Below, piece by piece: positions 23,054 through 33,674 of a DNA stretch of 64,000 nucleotides; position 1 is the stretch's first letter, and the number at the start of each line of letters is the position of its first letter. Origin of the DNA: Macrophomina tecta. Its lineage: Eukaryota > Ascomycota > Dothideomycetes > Botryosphaeriales > Botryosphaeriaceae. The position numbers and the translations under genes were made by a program. The stretch spans positions 1,860,001-1,924,000 of the forward strand of contig JAKSGN010000003.1 in NCBI GenBank assembly GCA_024180945.1, written 5' to 3'. Below the pieces are notes generated by a model, which worked only from the letters and a program-made list of their open reading frames with translations, did not search any database and had not been told where the DNA came from.

Positions 23054-24216
23054 CTACTCCTCCTCGGCCTTGGTCTTTGCCTCCGCCTCAGCCTTCTCCC
23101 TAGCAGCCACTCTCTCCGCAAGGAACTTCTCCGTTTTCTCCGTCAACTTCTTTAGGGCAGGGTCGGTCTTGGCCCTGGCGAGGGCATTCTTAGCAGCGCG
23201 AGCCCTAGCAATCTTCTTACTCTGGCCCTCTCCCACGCCCAGTTCCAGGTTGTTGTAACCAGAGCCATCAATGGAGCCATCAAGGTAGAGACCTACACAG
23301 AAGTTCTGCTGAGCTTTGTTCTTCATGGACTGCTTAATATCCTTGTAGGATGCCTTTAGGCCGGAAGCGCTGGGAGCAAACAGGCGGTTAGCTTCGGACT
23401 TGACCTGTTCCTGAAGCTGCTCATCTTCCTCAAAGAAGACATCGCTGTCAAGCAGGAGAGGCTTCCAGAGCTCACGGAGCCATTCCTGAGCGCGGGTGCT
23501 GTTGGTACCACGATCCTCGATAGCAAGGGCACCTATGTAGGCTTCGAAGACGTCACCGAGAACTTTGACCCAGGCTGCTTCCTTCCACTCCTCCATGCAA
23601 TTCCTCTGCAGGCGCTTGTCGAAACCGTACCACATGGAGAAGCTTGCGAGACGGCCGTTATTGACAAGAGTCTCGCGGACTTGAGAAAGGCGACCATCAT
23701 TCAGCTCAGGGTAAGTGTCCCAGACGAGATCAGTTGCGGCCAGCTCAATCACAGCATCGCCGTAGAATTCAAGGCGGTTGTAGGAATACTTCCTGTACTT
23801 TGTAGCGGAGGGGTGGGTGAAGACGGCCTGGACGTTGGCCGGGTCGCGTATGGCCGGGAGAGCGGGAATATCTTGAGGGGGCGAACGAGCTAGTGATCTG
23901 CCATCAGTGATGTGACATTGACTGGAAGAAAGCTCACCAAAGTAAGGAATGACACAAGTGCAGGGAACGTGGTCGAAGATGCTGTCGGCAAAGATTCGCA
24001 GATCTGCTCCACCACGGGCAGGCGCAATTGGGCCTAAAGACGGACACTCATCACAGAGACTTTACCATTCGTTTCGTAAAGGTTTGGGGCTGTCGACCTG
24101 GTCGCGCTTATATCGAAGGCCATGCGCTTCTTGGGATTGTCGTTGCTGGCGTCACCCGCAAGCGGGCGCTTCGCACCAGCGCCGGCCTTGTCGCCCGATT
24201 TACCGTTGGTGGTCAT
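23054..24216 (-). CDS. Ribonuclease III with C-terminal dsRNA-binding domain
   Basis: Endonuclease that cuts double-stranded RNA, in fungi mainly pre-rRNA and snRNA precursors. Preferred exons are 24216-24066, 24003-23938 and 23889-23054 (350 residues). The RNase III signature reads NRLEFYGDAVIEL and the second catalytic block WVKVLGDVFEAYIGAL, so the two Asp and two Glu metal ligands appear present. That argues for an active enzyme and against the catalytically dead mitoribosomal mL44. The C-terminal ~100 residues contain a dsRBD (SYKDIKQSMKNKAQQNF, LYLDGSIDGSGYNNLELGVGEGQSKKIARARAAKNAL) followed by a charged Lys/Glu tail. The first intron can use either of two in-phase acceptors, giving 32 or 62 nt; 62 is the more normal size. 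Shorter than yeast Rnt1 (471). Divergent from mS33. Confidence 0.88.
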
Positions 24217-24565
24217 GCTAGGATGTGCGTGGCGACAGTGCTCAGCTCACCCAGTCGCTGCCACGGAAGGGTTGGGAGCGTTGATTCGAGCTCAGAGGTT
24301 AAGAGTGCAAGGCGTAGTGTCGTCGGCGAGCTCGAAGGTCGGTGGCAGTGAGAAAAGTCGCGGATGGCGTTGCGCGCGACGCGATAAATCAGCGGCCAGC
24401 GGCCCCGCGATCTGCTTAGCGAGCGGGAGCCATTCCAGCCCAGGAATGGCGTCGTTCGAGCAGGCCGGCAAAAACTACTCACCGCCTACGCGCCGAAGTT
24501 ATGCAGCGACCTCGGTGACAACGGCGACGACGGCGACGAGCATCTCTTTCCCCCATCCCGCAACC
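24217..24565. promoter_or_regulatory. Shared divergent promoter region (RNase III / mS33)
   Basis: 349 bp separate the two start codons. No recognised motif; CG-rich with GCGACGACGGCGACGAG repeats near 24,525-24,540. It must contain both promoters. Confidence 0.45.
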
Positions 24566-25234
24566 ATGTCGGTCCCCCGCGCCCGCGTCATTGAGCTTAT
24601 GAGAGTGAGTCTTTGGTTCATAGTAGTTTGCAGACCTTATATCCAACGGTCCATGGTTTTCCCGCAGCTGTCCCTCCCAACCCACCGCATCCGCCATATC
24701 GATGATTCCCGTGGCTAAGTAAACTCATGTCACGCAGGCACAATGCAAAGTCTTCAACACCGTCTTCAATCCCACCGGCGCCCGTCTCGGCACCAAGGTC
24801 CTGCGTGAGCGTCTCAAGGGTCCGTCCGTCGCCGCCTACTACCCGCGTCGCATCGGCACGTTCACCGACCTCGCGAAGTTATACCCGGAGTGGGAGGGCT
24901 TGGATCTTGCAGAGTGGGATCGGCAGGAGAAGGTTGCGGCGTACGTTGTCTCTTTTTTTTTTTTTTCCGTTTCGCTCTCGGGTTGGGCATATGTGGATGT
25001 GTATCGCGTACTGCACAACGGACGGACGGCCAACAAGGGAAAATGGGTGCCGGGGATCGGTATGGTGGGAAAGGCATGCTGACATTTTTCCGCATACAGT
25101 CTCAAAGCCCGTGGAAAGGGCGCTCCGAAGAAGAAGAGGGGCCCGCCAGGTCAGTTTGCCGTTCACGATGTCGCCCGGGACGAAGTACTAATGATTCCGC
25201 AGAACTCAAGGGCAGCCAGAAGAAGAAGAAATAG
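24566..25234 (+). CDS. RSM27: Mitochondrial small ribosomal subunit protein mS33
   Basis: Component of the mitochondrial 37S subunit. Four exons join in phase: 24566-24604, 24738-24940, 25100-25149 and 25203-25234, giving 107 residues, the usual size. The first exon encodes exactly MSVPRARVIELMR and is followed by AQCKVFNTVFNPTGARLGTKVLRERLKGPSVAAYYP, the family core. The tail is basic, GKGAPKKKRGPP then GSQKKKK. The gene is intron-rich for its length (introns of 133, 159 and 53 nt); the second intron contains a T-run of about 14 just after its donor. The N-terminus carries no classical presequence, as is typical of this family. Confidence 0.92.
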
Positions 25235-25564
25235 GTGGGACCCGGCGGGTCATAGTCCATGTATCATCATGTGTAGAGCATCAATTGGCGTTTATTTTGG
25301 ATGGGAGGGAAATTCAGGAAGAGACACTGTATACGGTCAAGGACAATACCCGATTGCAAAGAGTCGCGGGTCTCTTTTGTTTACCAAAAATTGCTGCGTC
25401 ACGCGCATTGAATTCAGTGACACTTTATTGGACCTCTCGCTGTGCATGCTGCTCAGTTTTTACTAACATTCATGACGCCTTCAAGGACCTCTGCTGCATA
25501 CTTCAAGCAAGTCATTGACATATTAACACCATCTATTATGAGATTGCTTATATATCTAAATAGA
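25235..25564. other. Convergent intergenic region
   Basis: 330 bp, AT-richer than its neighbours, between the 3' ends of mS33 and the MFSD10-like gene. It presumably contains both polyadenylation regions. Confidence 0.5.
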
Positions 25565-27088
25565 TCACGACTTCACAGACGCCTGCGCCGGCTCCTTAGC
25601 CTTCCTCTTGACCTCAGTTCCGGGCGGTGTTTTCAATCCCCCAAAGACGACACCGCATACTCCGACCATACCAGCTCCGCCAACGGCATAGGCAAACTCG
25701 CGACCAGCCCACCAATATAGCGAGCAGAAGATGAGCGGTCCGAGAGAGCGACCAATTTGACCTGCAAGGGGCAATAATGTTAGCGAATTCATTCTCAACT
25801 CGGACCACTCCCTCCGCTCCACGAGACCGGAAAGGAAAGGACGTACCCCAACTACGGTGATTGCCCAACTTGCCGCCCCTCTCGCCCTCTTTAGCCTCGA
25901 AACTGCTCAAACTGTTCAAACCAGTCACAACCGTCGCACTGGTCACAGCCAGACAAGCAGCCGCCGCATACAGTCCCTTCTCGGTGGTCAACCTGCCCAG
26001 CAGAAAGAAGCCTACCGCGCAGCTCAGCACGCCAGTCTGGACGACGCGGAGCGGGTGCAGACGGCGAGTGACGGACCCCTGCAGAAGCGAGGCCACAAGA
26101 CCAATGAAGCCCAAAAGACGGCCGGACTGCTTCGACTCGTACGCGAAGAGGTCGTACGTCATGAACGGCAGCGAGAACTCCATGCCGGAGAAGAACAGAA
26201 TGAAGATAAAGTGCGTGAAGTTGAGCAGGGCGTGCGAATTGGTGCGCACGCGCGGCTTCTCGCTCGCCTGCTCCTTGGCGTCGCCATTCGCGGTGGGCGC
26301 GGCCGAAGCGCTGGGCAGGGTCTCGGGCAGGCAGAAGTACAGGTACAGGGTCTCGGTGACGATGAGGAACAGCGAGAAGCCGGCGGCGGTGGCGAAGGGG
26401 TTGGCGGCGACGGTGGTGATGGTGGAGAGCCAGGCGCCCAGGGCGGGGCCGAAGGTGAAGGCGATGCTGAAGCAGGCGCCGACGAGGGCCATGGTCGCGC
26501 CGCGCTGCGTGTCGTCGCTGATGTCGGTCGCGATGGCCAGCGCTAGCTGCACGTTGCCCTCGCTCAACCCGCCCACCACGCGCGACGCCAGGAAGGTGCG
26601 GAAGTCGGTGGCGGCGACCCAGAGCGCGACGGAGAGGATGTTGCCCGTCATGGACCAGAGCAGCGCAGTGCGCCGGCCGTATTTGTCGGAGAGCGTGCCG
26701 ATTACGGGGGAGGCGATGGCTTGGAGGAAGGAGAAGAGCGAGCCGAGCGCTCCGCCGAGGAGGACAATGTCGTAGCGGTCGTTGATGGGCTTGGCGAAGG
26801 CATTTTTGTAGGCGTTTAGACCGGCGAGCACGCGGTTGAGGACGGTGTTGGAGGAGGCATGGGCGGCTTCGTGGTCGCGGTAGAACTCGAGGAGCTTCGG
26901 AAACAGCGGAAGGATGAAGGTGAAGGATATCTGGCGAGGAGCTTCGTCAGCTTTGGCCCGGAGAATGCTGGCGGAGCAGGAGTGGCAGGGGCAGCGGATA
27001 ATACCAGATCCAGTAGCAACGAGAAAAACAGCACGCGTAGCACTTTGCGCCGGAGCTCGTTGGTGGCAGGCGGAGCTGGAGAGGCCAT
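25565..27088 (-). CDS. Major facilitator transporter, MFSD10/TETRAN-like
   Basis: Twelve-helix drug:H+ antiporter-type carrier. Exons 27088-27005, 26930-25847 and 25761-25565 join in phase for 454 residues. The first helix is split by intron 1 (74 nt) and reads VLFFSLLLDL then ISFTFILPLFPKLLEFY. The MFS loop motif is clear as GTLSDKYGRR, and SEGNVQLALAIATDISDDTQRG with FGPALGAWLS matches the MFSD10 group rather than sugar porters. A hydrophilic loop (ASAAPTANGDAKEQASEKPR) sits between helices 6 and 7. The start at 27088 (MASPAPPATNEL) is preferred to an in-frame upstream ATG at 27208 because homologues begin close to the first helix. The substrate is unknown. Divergent from the thioesterase gene. 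Confidence 0.88.
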
Positions 27089-27450
27089 GGCGTGCGGCAG
27101 CCGACGGGAGAGAGAGACAGAACGCCAGCTGTCAGAATCGGCAGAGGAGAGAGGGCTTTTCAGCGGGAGGAGGGCATGGGCAGAGAAAGGAGATACGTGT
27201 CCGGGCAAGCCGAGGCGGGAGTGTAGGGTGAGATGCGTATGATCGTCAAGCGCATGTTTCGCGTCACGGCGATTGGGTTTCGAGATGCACGCGAACGACG
27301 CGCCAGCCTCAGCCTTCCGCCTGCTAGCCGCAGATCCCCGCCGGCCCGAGGCTTTCCCGCAGTCCCAGCGCGGGCTGATGAGAGAGGGGTCGCTGCTCTG
27401 CGCATATCAGCCAGCGCATCCCTTCTCCGCCGTCCAATGCCTCCGCAGCC
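27089..27450. promoter_or_regulatory. Shared divergent promoter region (MFS / thioesterase)
   Basis: 362 bp between the two start codons, GC-rich, no recognised motif. If the MFS gene used the upstream ATG at 27208, the gap would be about 240 bp. Confidence 0.4.
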
Positions 27451-28286
27451 ATGGCGCCCACAGACGCTGACGGCAGGGCGAAGGCCATGCGCGCTGTTCA
27501 AGCCCTGTTCGACCGGTAAATTCCCCGCCCCACCACCACCACCACCACCACCACCACCACCGCCGGCCCACGCTTAGGGTTCGCGGCGCACAGGTACAAA
27601 CTCATCTCTGCACAGAGGCCACCCGGCCATGTGGTGGGTGCCCCGGTCCTCCAACTTCCGCATTCGGCTCCACGCTGACCTTGTCGCTGCGCGCAGGATT
27701 TTGACCATTCGGTCATGAGCAAATTGAAGCTCGTCGATGCCGGCCTGGAGGGCTATGCGCAGTACGAGCTCACCGTCGGCAATGAGTTTTCCAATCTGAA
27801 CGACGTGATGCACGGTGGGGCCGCCGGTGTTATTTTTGGTATGTCGCCCCAGCGCCCCGGCTTCTGACAGGCCTTGACAGCCGCAGACATGGCCACCACC
27901 TCCGCCTTAAACCCGCTGTCCCGCCCAAATTTCTGGTTGTGAGTATCCACCCCCTTTCCCGAGAGTGTGCCCAGCTTACCCAGACAAGCTTCATGGGCGG
28001 CGTGACCCGTGCCCTCAATATTTCTTACTTGCGTGCAGTCCCCATCGGCACCACCGTATTGCTCACCTCCCGCGTCGTGCAAGCGGGCAAGACCATGGCC
28101 TTGATTCGGGGGGAAATGACTTCGCTGGACCGCAAGATCGTCTACGTAACCGCCGAGCACCACAAGGTTCAAGTTTCCATGAACGACAAGCATGCATCTT
28201 TCAGAGTGCCATGGGATGATGAAAGCGAGGCTGACCTCAAGAGGGTGGAGGAAGAGAAAGCCAGGAGAAGGCACGCAAAGTTATAG
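27451..28286 (+). CDS. Hotdog-fold acyl-CoA thioesterase (PaaI/ACOT13-like)
   Basis: Hydrolyses acyl-CoA thioesters. Best model: 27451-27515, 27594-27633, 27697-27838, 27887-27938 and 27989-28286, giving 198 residues. The core is well defined: FDHSVMSKLKLVDAG, the motif NLNDVMHGGAAGVIFDMATTSAL (active-site loop HGG plus the catalytic Asp), then GGVTRALNISYLRAVPIGTT. The tail is a charged helix, EADLKRVEEEKARRRH. Exon 2 is uncertain: an alternative 16-nt micro-exon (27578-27593) also keeps phase, yielding VRGAQ in place of YKLISAQRPPGHV. The reading YKLISAQR resembles homologues better. Intron 1 contains a (CCA)n microsatellite. In humans ACOT13 is mitochondrial; the location here is not evident. 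Confidence 0.85.
27531..27562. repeat. (CCA)n microsatellite inside intron 1 of the thioesterase gene
   Basis: About ten CCA units in a row, intronic in the preferred model, and therefore free to vary in length without changing the protein. Confidence 0.85.
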
Positions 28287-28574
28287 GCAGCGAACCTACG
28301 GATTGGTCTTCGAAGACTCGTATAGACTTTGCAGAGATACCAGGCCACGATCGAATGCTTCATCACTCACCAGCATTTGTAGAACACGTCACGCACGGGC
28401 ATCACAGTGCTTTCCATCCATCCTGCCTTCAAGCAGGAGCGCTGTGTCAAATGATCATACACGAGCGCAAGAGTGGAATTAAATGTGCGCGTCTTCATTT
28501 GCTCCTACTCATACATGGCGTTTTCGTCATTCATGGCAAATCGTCAACCTCATTGCTCACCGTCGTCGACCGGC

Positions 28575-29030
28575 TTACTTTCGCCCACCTCCAATATCGT
28601 CCAGCCTGTCTTTGGCGGACTCGCGCGCTTCGTCGCTCACCTCCGGCTTCGACTGATTGATAGTACTTTGTGGAGGACAGGAGTCAGTCTCCGAGGCCCG
28701 TGGAAGAAGTATAATGAACGCGCGCGGACTTACGACTTCAGTCCAGCTGCAACTCTGGTAGGGTCCTTGCTCTCTTCCTCCTTGCCGTAGAAGGCACCTT
28801 CTCCGCCCAGAGATTCAAGCACTTGGCGGGAATTCTTCTTCGATTCCTCGCTGGTGTCTGCATCTGTGTGAGCAAGCGCCCCGGCCATGTATTTTATGCA
28901 TACGGGTTGAGAACGTACTCGGGTTGCTCAAGTTGGCCTTATGGCCCTGGGCCTGATGGCTGATATCCTCTGGCTGGTCGTTGATGCCCTGGAGGGTCGC
29001 ATCTCGGTCGATGTTGCGCTGGAAAGACAT
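28575..29030 (-). CDS. con-6: Conidiation-specific protein 6 (Con-6)
   Basis: Small hydrophilic protein that accumulates in conidia of Neurospora and other fungi; its molecular role is unclear. Three exons, 29030-28919, 28863-28734 and 28665-28575, join in phase for 110 residues. Two Con-6 repeats are present: GHKANLSNPNADTSEESKKNS...VLESL in the first half, and GLKSTINQSKPEVSDEARESAKDRLDDI at the end. The second repeat exists only after splicing intron 2. Its donor GTAAGT overlaps an in-frame TAA (28733-28731 region), so the unspliced message would end right after GLKS and encode a one-repeat protein. The start at 29030 (MSFQRNIDRDATLQG) is the only suitable ATG. Confidence 0.88.
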
Positions 29031-29670
29031 TGTGACGAATTGATTGACTGGACTGTGATTTAAGTGACCTCGTAAGAGCGAATAATCAATGTAGCATCAG
29101 CCCGACTACGTAGAAGGATATTCAGAATATATAAGCTAGCGCGATCACGGGGTAACACGGTTATACATCATAGCGTTACGTACGCATGATGTATTGATGA
29201 ACGTCAACCTGACGCGGGGGATCAACGCCTTCGGGAGGCTAGCAAGGGTGAATCACAGGACTGGAATACAATTCAAGGTGGAATCAGAAAAAAAGAAAAA
29301 GAAAAAAAAAAGAAAAAATTGTAAGCACTGCTGGTGCTTGAAACGAACGAGTGTAAATCCACTAAGAAGTTGATGCGCGGAAAAGGTGGTAAATGGTCGT
29401 TTAGGCATCGCCAAAAGCCAGACCCAAAAATTGTTCTGGTTCGGGAAGGATAAAGGTATTTGCATGGAACGCTCCTGCACTGGGATGAGTAGCTTGGTGC
29501 GAGTGAAACAACATTGCATCGGTCTAAACGTCATTGTGATGCTCTTTGGAATTCTGCATTTGCGCTCAGGAAAGCAAGAGCTAAATCTTGATCGTCTATG
29601 GCAATACAGCGTAATAACGAGCAATGAAAGACAACGACAACTGACAAAGTTGCGGGACTGACAGACATGT
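29031..29670. other. Intergenic with A-rich tract
   Basis: Upstream of con-6. It contains a purine run (AAAAAAAGAAAAAGAAAAAAAAAAG) at about 29,287-29,318. No coding frame recognised. Confidence 0.5.
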
Positions 29671-30840
29671 TCATGGTTTGCCTTCCCACACGGCGCTTAG
29701 ACCCTCTTCCGCAGTGGTGAATCGGTGATTTGGAAGACGTGCGTTCCACTCATCCGAGACCGCCCAACAACCAGCCGCTACACAATTCAGGAAGGAAATT
29801 CTAAAATGCCCGGACGTCTTCATCTTGAGCCCTTCAAGAGTCCCGGGACGCGGGATGGCCGAAAACCAGGATGCTTTGAGCACGCCGCTTGAGAGATCTT
29901 GGACAGACAGACCTTCAACATTCATATCACCTGTTTGTGATCAGTTATTCAGAACATACTCTCTCCGAGACCTTTATGCGCAATTATCTTACCTCTTATA
30001 TTTTTTTTCAAGCTCATTGAGATAGGAGAGGGTGGTTTGAGTGCCCCGCATATCACTTACCACCAGCCCATCTTCCCTCGTGCTCCAAGGCTTAAGCCAC
30101 AACCTCCGCTATATCCTCCAAGCTAATGAAAGTGATGGGGCAGTTTCAATATTCAAGGCAAAGCGCCCCCGATTCTCAAAGTCAACAAGCAACTGTGCCA
30201 TAGGATTGTATGTACTTTATGGTTGAGCAAGGGTAGGCTAAGTAATTCAGAAATAATCCGGGCTGGAAAAGCGTGTATTCCAGGACATACCTCCACGATT
30301 AGCGTAATTTGCATGGAGATTGAATTAGGTGGGTGTAAAGACAAAGTCAGCCTCACCGGCTTGTGTTTATCCATTTCCTCAAGATACTCGCGCAAGACAT
30401 CTTTGAAGCCATAGACCATGAATGAGCTGTTACTTCGCCTGTATCATTGTCAAAAATGGGTACCATCGCATAAACATACATTTGAAGCTTACATAGCCCA
30501 CTCAGAAGCTGCAAACTGTCGGACTGCAGCCTTGATCGATGCATCTATAAGGTTTTCTTCCGCCTGAAAAGCGGATTGAGCTTCAGCTGCCACAATGAAG
30601 CATAATACCGTATCGACACCCCGAACCTTTTGTGCTTGGGATTCGACATCGTCATAATACACCTGAGCCAGCTCAAGGCAACTAACCTAGAGCTCCGGGA
30701 TAGGCTGAGAAGAGCCAGTTCGGGCAGACTCTTACGGGATCGAAAGGAACGGACGTTTCGAGTGAATGAGGTAACTTTATGTTTTTCTTTGGCAACTATT
30801 GTGTCAATCACTGGACGGACCGACGAATCTTAGCCCGGCA
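29671..30840 (-). pseudogene. NmrA-like / isoflavone-reductase-type NAD(P)-binding protein, decayed
   Basis: Successive frames of the minus strand spell this family in order: VIDTIVAKEKHKVTSFTRN, then YYDDVESQAQKVRGVDTVLCFI, then ENLIDASIKAAVRQFAASEWA. A normal intron leads to FKDVLREYLEEMDKHKP, followed by LEYTLFQPGLFLNYLAYP, LLVDFENRG, ITFISLEDIAEVVA, RGTQTTLSYLNELEK and a long clean C-terminal exon ending WSVSDEWNARLP-like and AEEGLSAVWEGKP at 29671. Breaks: no usable AG acceptor in phase before LEYTLF; a one-base shift near 30,200; another near 30,137; an in-frame TAA at 30094-30092 where relatives have a residue before ALEHEG; and no N-terminal GxxGxxG start. The enzyme class usually reduces small ketones or senses NADP+. 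It is clearly homologous and clearly not translatable as one protein. Confidence 0.8.
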
Positions 30841-33674
30841 ATGCTCAGCCTATAAATATTAAGGCCCGCTCCGTCCCCAATAGATGGTCCATGCTCTGCC
30901 CTGCCATTTTGTGTACTCGCTTAAGTGACTGCTTCCAGCACCATTAAATCACTGTACAGCTACCCAAACTCAGCGTGATTACAAAAAAATCTGCTGGAAC
31001 CGACAGAATTCTATCGGGTGATCCGGCCTGTGGGCTAAGAATGTCACCGAAACAGGATTTCATGTTCAGAAGGCCGCATCGAAAGTGCCGGTAGTGTTGC
31101 GAGAATTGTAAGAGATGAAGGATCAAGGTGCGCAGTTCACATACTCGGCAAGCCAATCAAGTCTCTTGACAATACCTTAGTGCTATTAGTCAATGCCACT
31201 ATTTCAGAACTGCATCTCATTTGCAATCCATTGTGACAACACACCAGTCGAGCCGGACGAAAGCGAGCCACGTCTTTGACCGCAGCCGCAAAGGCAATGC
31301 CCGAAAGGAAATGTTCCTCTTGCGCCTTTGCGGCAAAGTAGATCGCAAAAGAACTGACCGACAACTACCGGGGCCTCCAAAGGTGCACAGGGCGTTATCC
31401 TCACGACAAGTGGTGAGGTTTCCTCCTTGGTGAAGCACATTTCTCATTCTGTAATCGTGGAGTTACCCGCGTTGAGCCCCGAAGACACTAAGATTCTGCG
31501 CCACTACATCGCACACACCCGAGCCCGGAACATTAGAAACCATGAAGTCCGGTTGGTTTGCCGCAAAGCCGCCGCCGAGCCTGGATATACGCACAACTAT
31601 GTCTTGCAATTCATCCTCGCCTTTGTCCCTCTTCACCTCGCGCGCGTCGACAGCAGAAAATAAGGCCATTATTCGACCATATCCAATAAACGCTTTTTAC
31701 TTGGACTTGAAGAGATCAGAGGGTCCTGCCACACCTAATCGAGCGAAAATGTCCCACAGCATTTATAGCTGCTTGCTTTGTATGATTCTACACCTTTGCA
31801 CGAGGCGCGCAGCCAGGAGACCTGCTAGTATTCAACAAAAGTGGCACTGCTGATTTATTGCCCTTGATGCGCGGAGTGCGCCCAATAGTCGACGCCGTGG
31901 GTAGCTGTAACGTCTTCTCTGGGCCTCTTAGTTGATGCACAGATCCAGAAAGAGCCGACTGGCCTGCGGTGGAGGATCAGCCCCGGACACGCTGGATTGA
32001 ACCAATGAAGCAGTTGCGAGAATTTGTAGATTCTTGTCTAGGTATATATATTGGCGCAATGGTTCGCGCTCTCGATGGCTTGACGGTGTGCTTCCATGGA
32101 GCATTCGGTGACGGGCTGGTAAGCCCTAGTGGAGATGCGAATGAACAGATAGCCTTGACTTGGCTCTACCGCATATCCACGCAAGATGGGTTTGAGAATT
32201 GCTTACACTGGAAGGAGCCACTGGCGCTGCTCATTTTTGCATGCTCAACACCTCTACCGGGCTCCTCCGATCATGCTTGGTACATGCATGGCTGGGCGCG
32301 GCACAAACTGATCGAAACCGCTGGTGCCGTTGGGAACGACATCGGGAACGTCTGAGATGGCCAATGCAAAGGGTCGGAATCTTCAAGAAGGCCATGATCA
32401 ACATAATCTCGAACAGCTGGTCGATTTTGGGAATGATAGGATAGGAAGCGTGAGCTCCGAGACTACCGGAACTTGATCTGTCCGAATGCACATTGACGGT
32501 TTATTGGTCGGCATTGTAGAATTCATCTCCCCGAGAAGCTGAATTTATCCTATGGCTTCCTGTTCCTCGTTGGATGATTGCGTATTGTTCTGGATTGGTT
32601 GTGGGAATGAGCGCTACGAGCGGCCTGCCCAAGCCTTTTGAGTGCCGAGTCTTTCTTCTGGAACGGTGAGAGTGGGCTGTCAAAAGATCTCGTTGCCAGC
32701 AAGAAGGGAGGATGAATGCCGGAGGAGAATATGGGATCTTTGCTACTGTAATGTACGCTTTTGGCTGGAAGGTGTTGAAGACACCCAATGTTAACTTCTA
32801 TACTGTCATGAAACGTGTAGCATCGGCATGTTCACAACGATGGGAACTTCCAGTCCCCGCATAGCCTCCGCCAACCACGGTTTGTAGGGACCTCGGTCAT
32901 CGTACAGGGAGTATTCCTTAATGCCTACGCTCGCGGTCCCCAGGCACAACTTCCACGTCATTTTCATGCCGCAGTAGCCTTACGCCATTCGTTTCACCTT
33001 CTCAGTGGTTGTACTGTTGAGCTTGATAACGACTTCTGAGCTGGAACGATTCCCATCCGGCAGCGTTGACAGTGAGGTTACCGAAGCCAAGGTACTGACC
33101 TGCTTTGGTGAAAACATCAATGATTATTCGGCTGAGACCAAATTCTACCCCGTATTCGTTTTCTTGAGCCAGATATGAGCCGAGCCGGCCGTTAGATATC
33201 AAATCATAACCGTAATAAGTTCTGATCCGGATCAATTTCGTCGTAGAATTCCAAAGCCTCTAAACAGAACTCCCTTAGGCCACCAAATCCTGTCGTGAGA
33301 TTCTAGTCAGGCCCAAAACTTGCCCAAGTCGCGCAAGGGTCGGAAGGATTTGAGTATCAGCCACAATAGCAAAACTACCTCGGTATACTGACTCTGAAAG
33401 GCTAAAAGGAATAATAACTCAGCTGATGGAGGACTTCTAAATTATTGTTGTCAATTTCCGAAAATTTTATCTGCGGATCACACCGCTTACACCCCCCTAC
33501 TACAGGTTTGTATCCAACGTTGTGAAGGAATCCGCACAGTATTTTGATCTTATCAAGGGATGAGGGGCATAAAACTTTGCTATAAGAGGAATTGATCGAG
33601 GCAGCTTAGCAGACATGGCTGCGTTGGGAATCTGTCATCATTTTCGATTTGACTCATGTGTGCTGAATATACAT
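30841..33674. other. Gene-poor stretch with unassigned protein-like debris
   Basis: About 2.8 kb without a gene I can support. Protein-like fragments occur on the minus strand at 31,463-31,669 (start MALFSAVDAREVKRDKGEDE), 31,137-31,440 in overlapping frames, and 33,002-33,235 (RIRTYYGYDLISNGRLGSYL); none could be assigned or extended. A plus-strand frame at 31,969-32,355 is open for 129 codons with no known motif. The pattern fits old, decayed genes. Confidence 0.4.

Noticed and set aside
23054..24216. Calling the RNase III a mitoribosomal mL44 protein
   Set aside because: The metal-binding Glu and Asp residues of the catalytic signature appear present, while mL44 has lost them.
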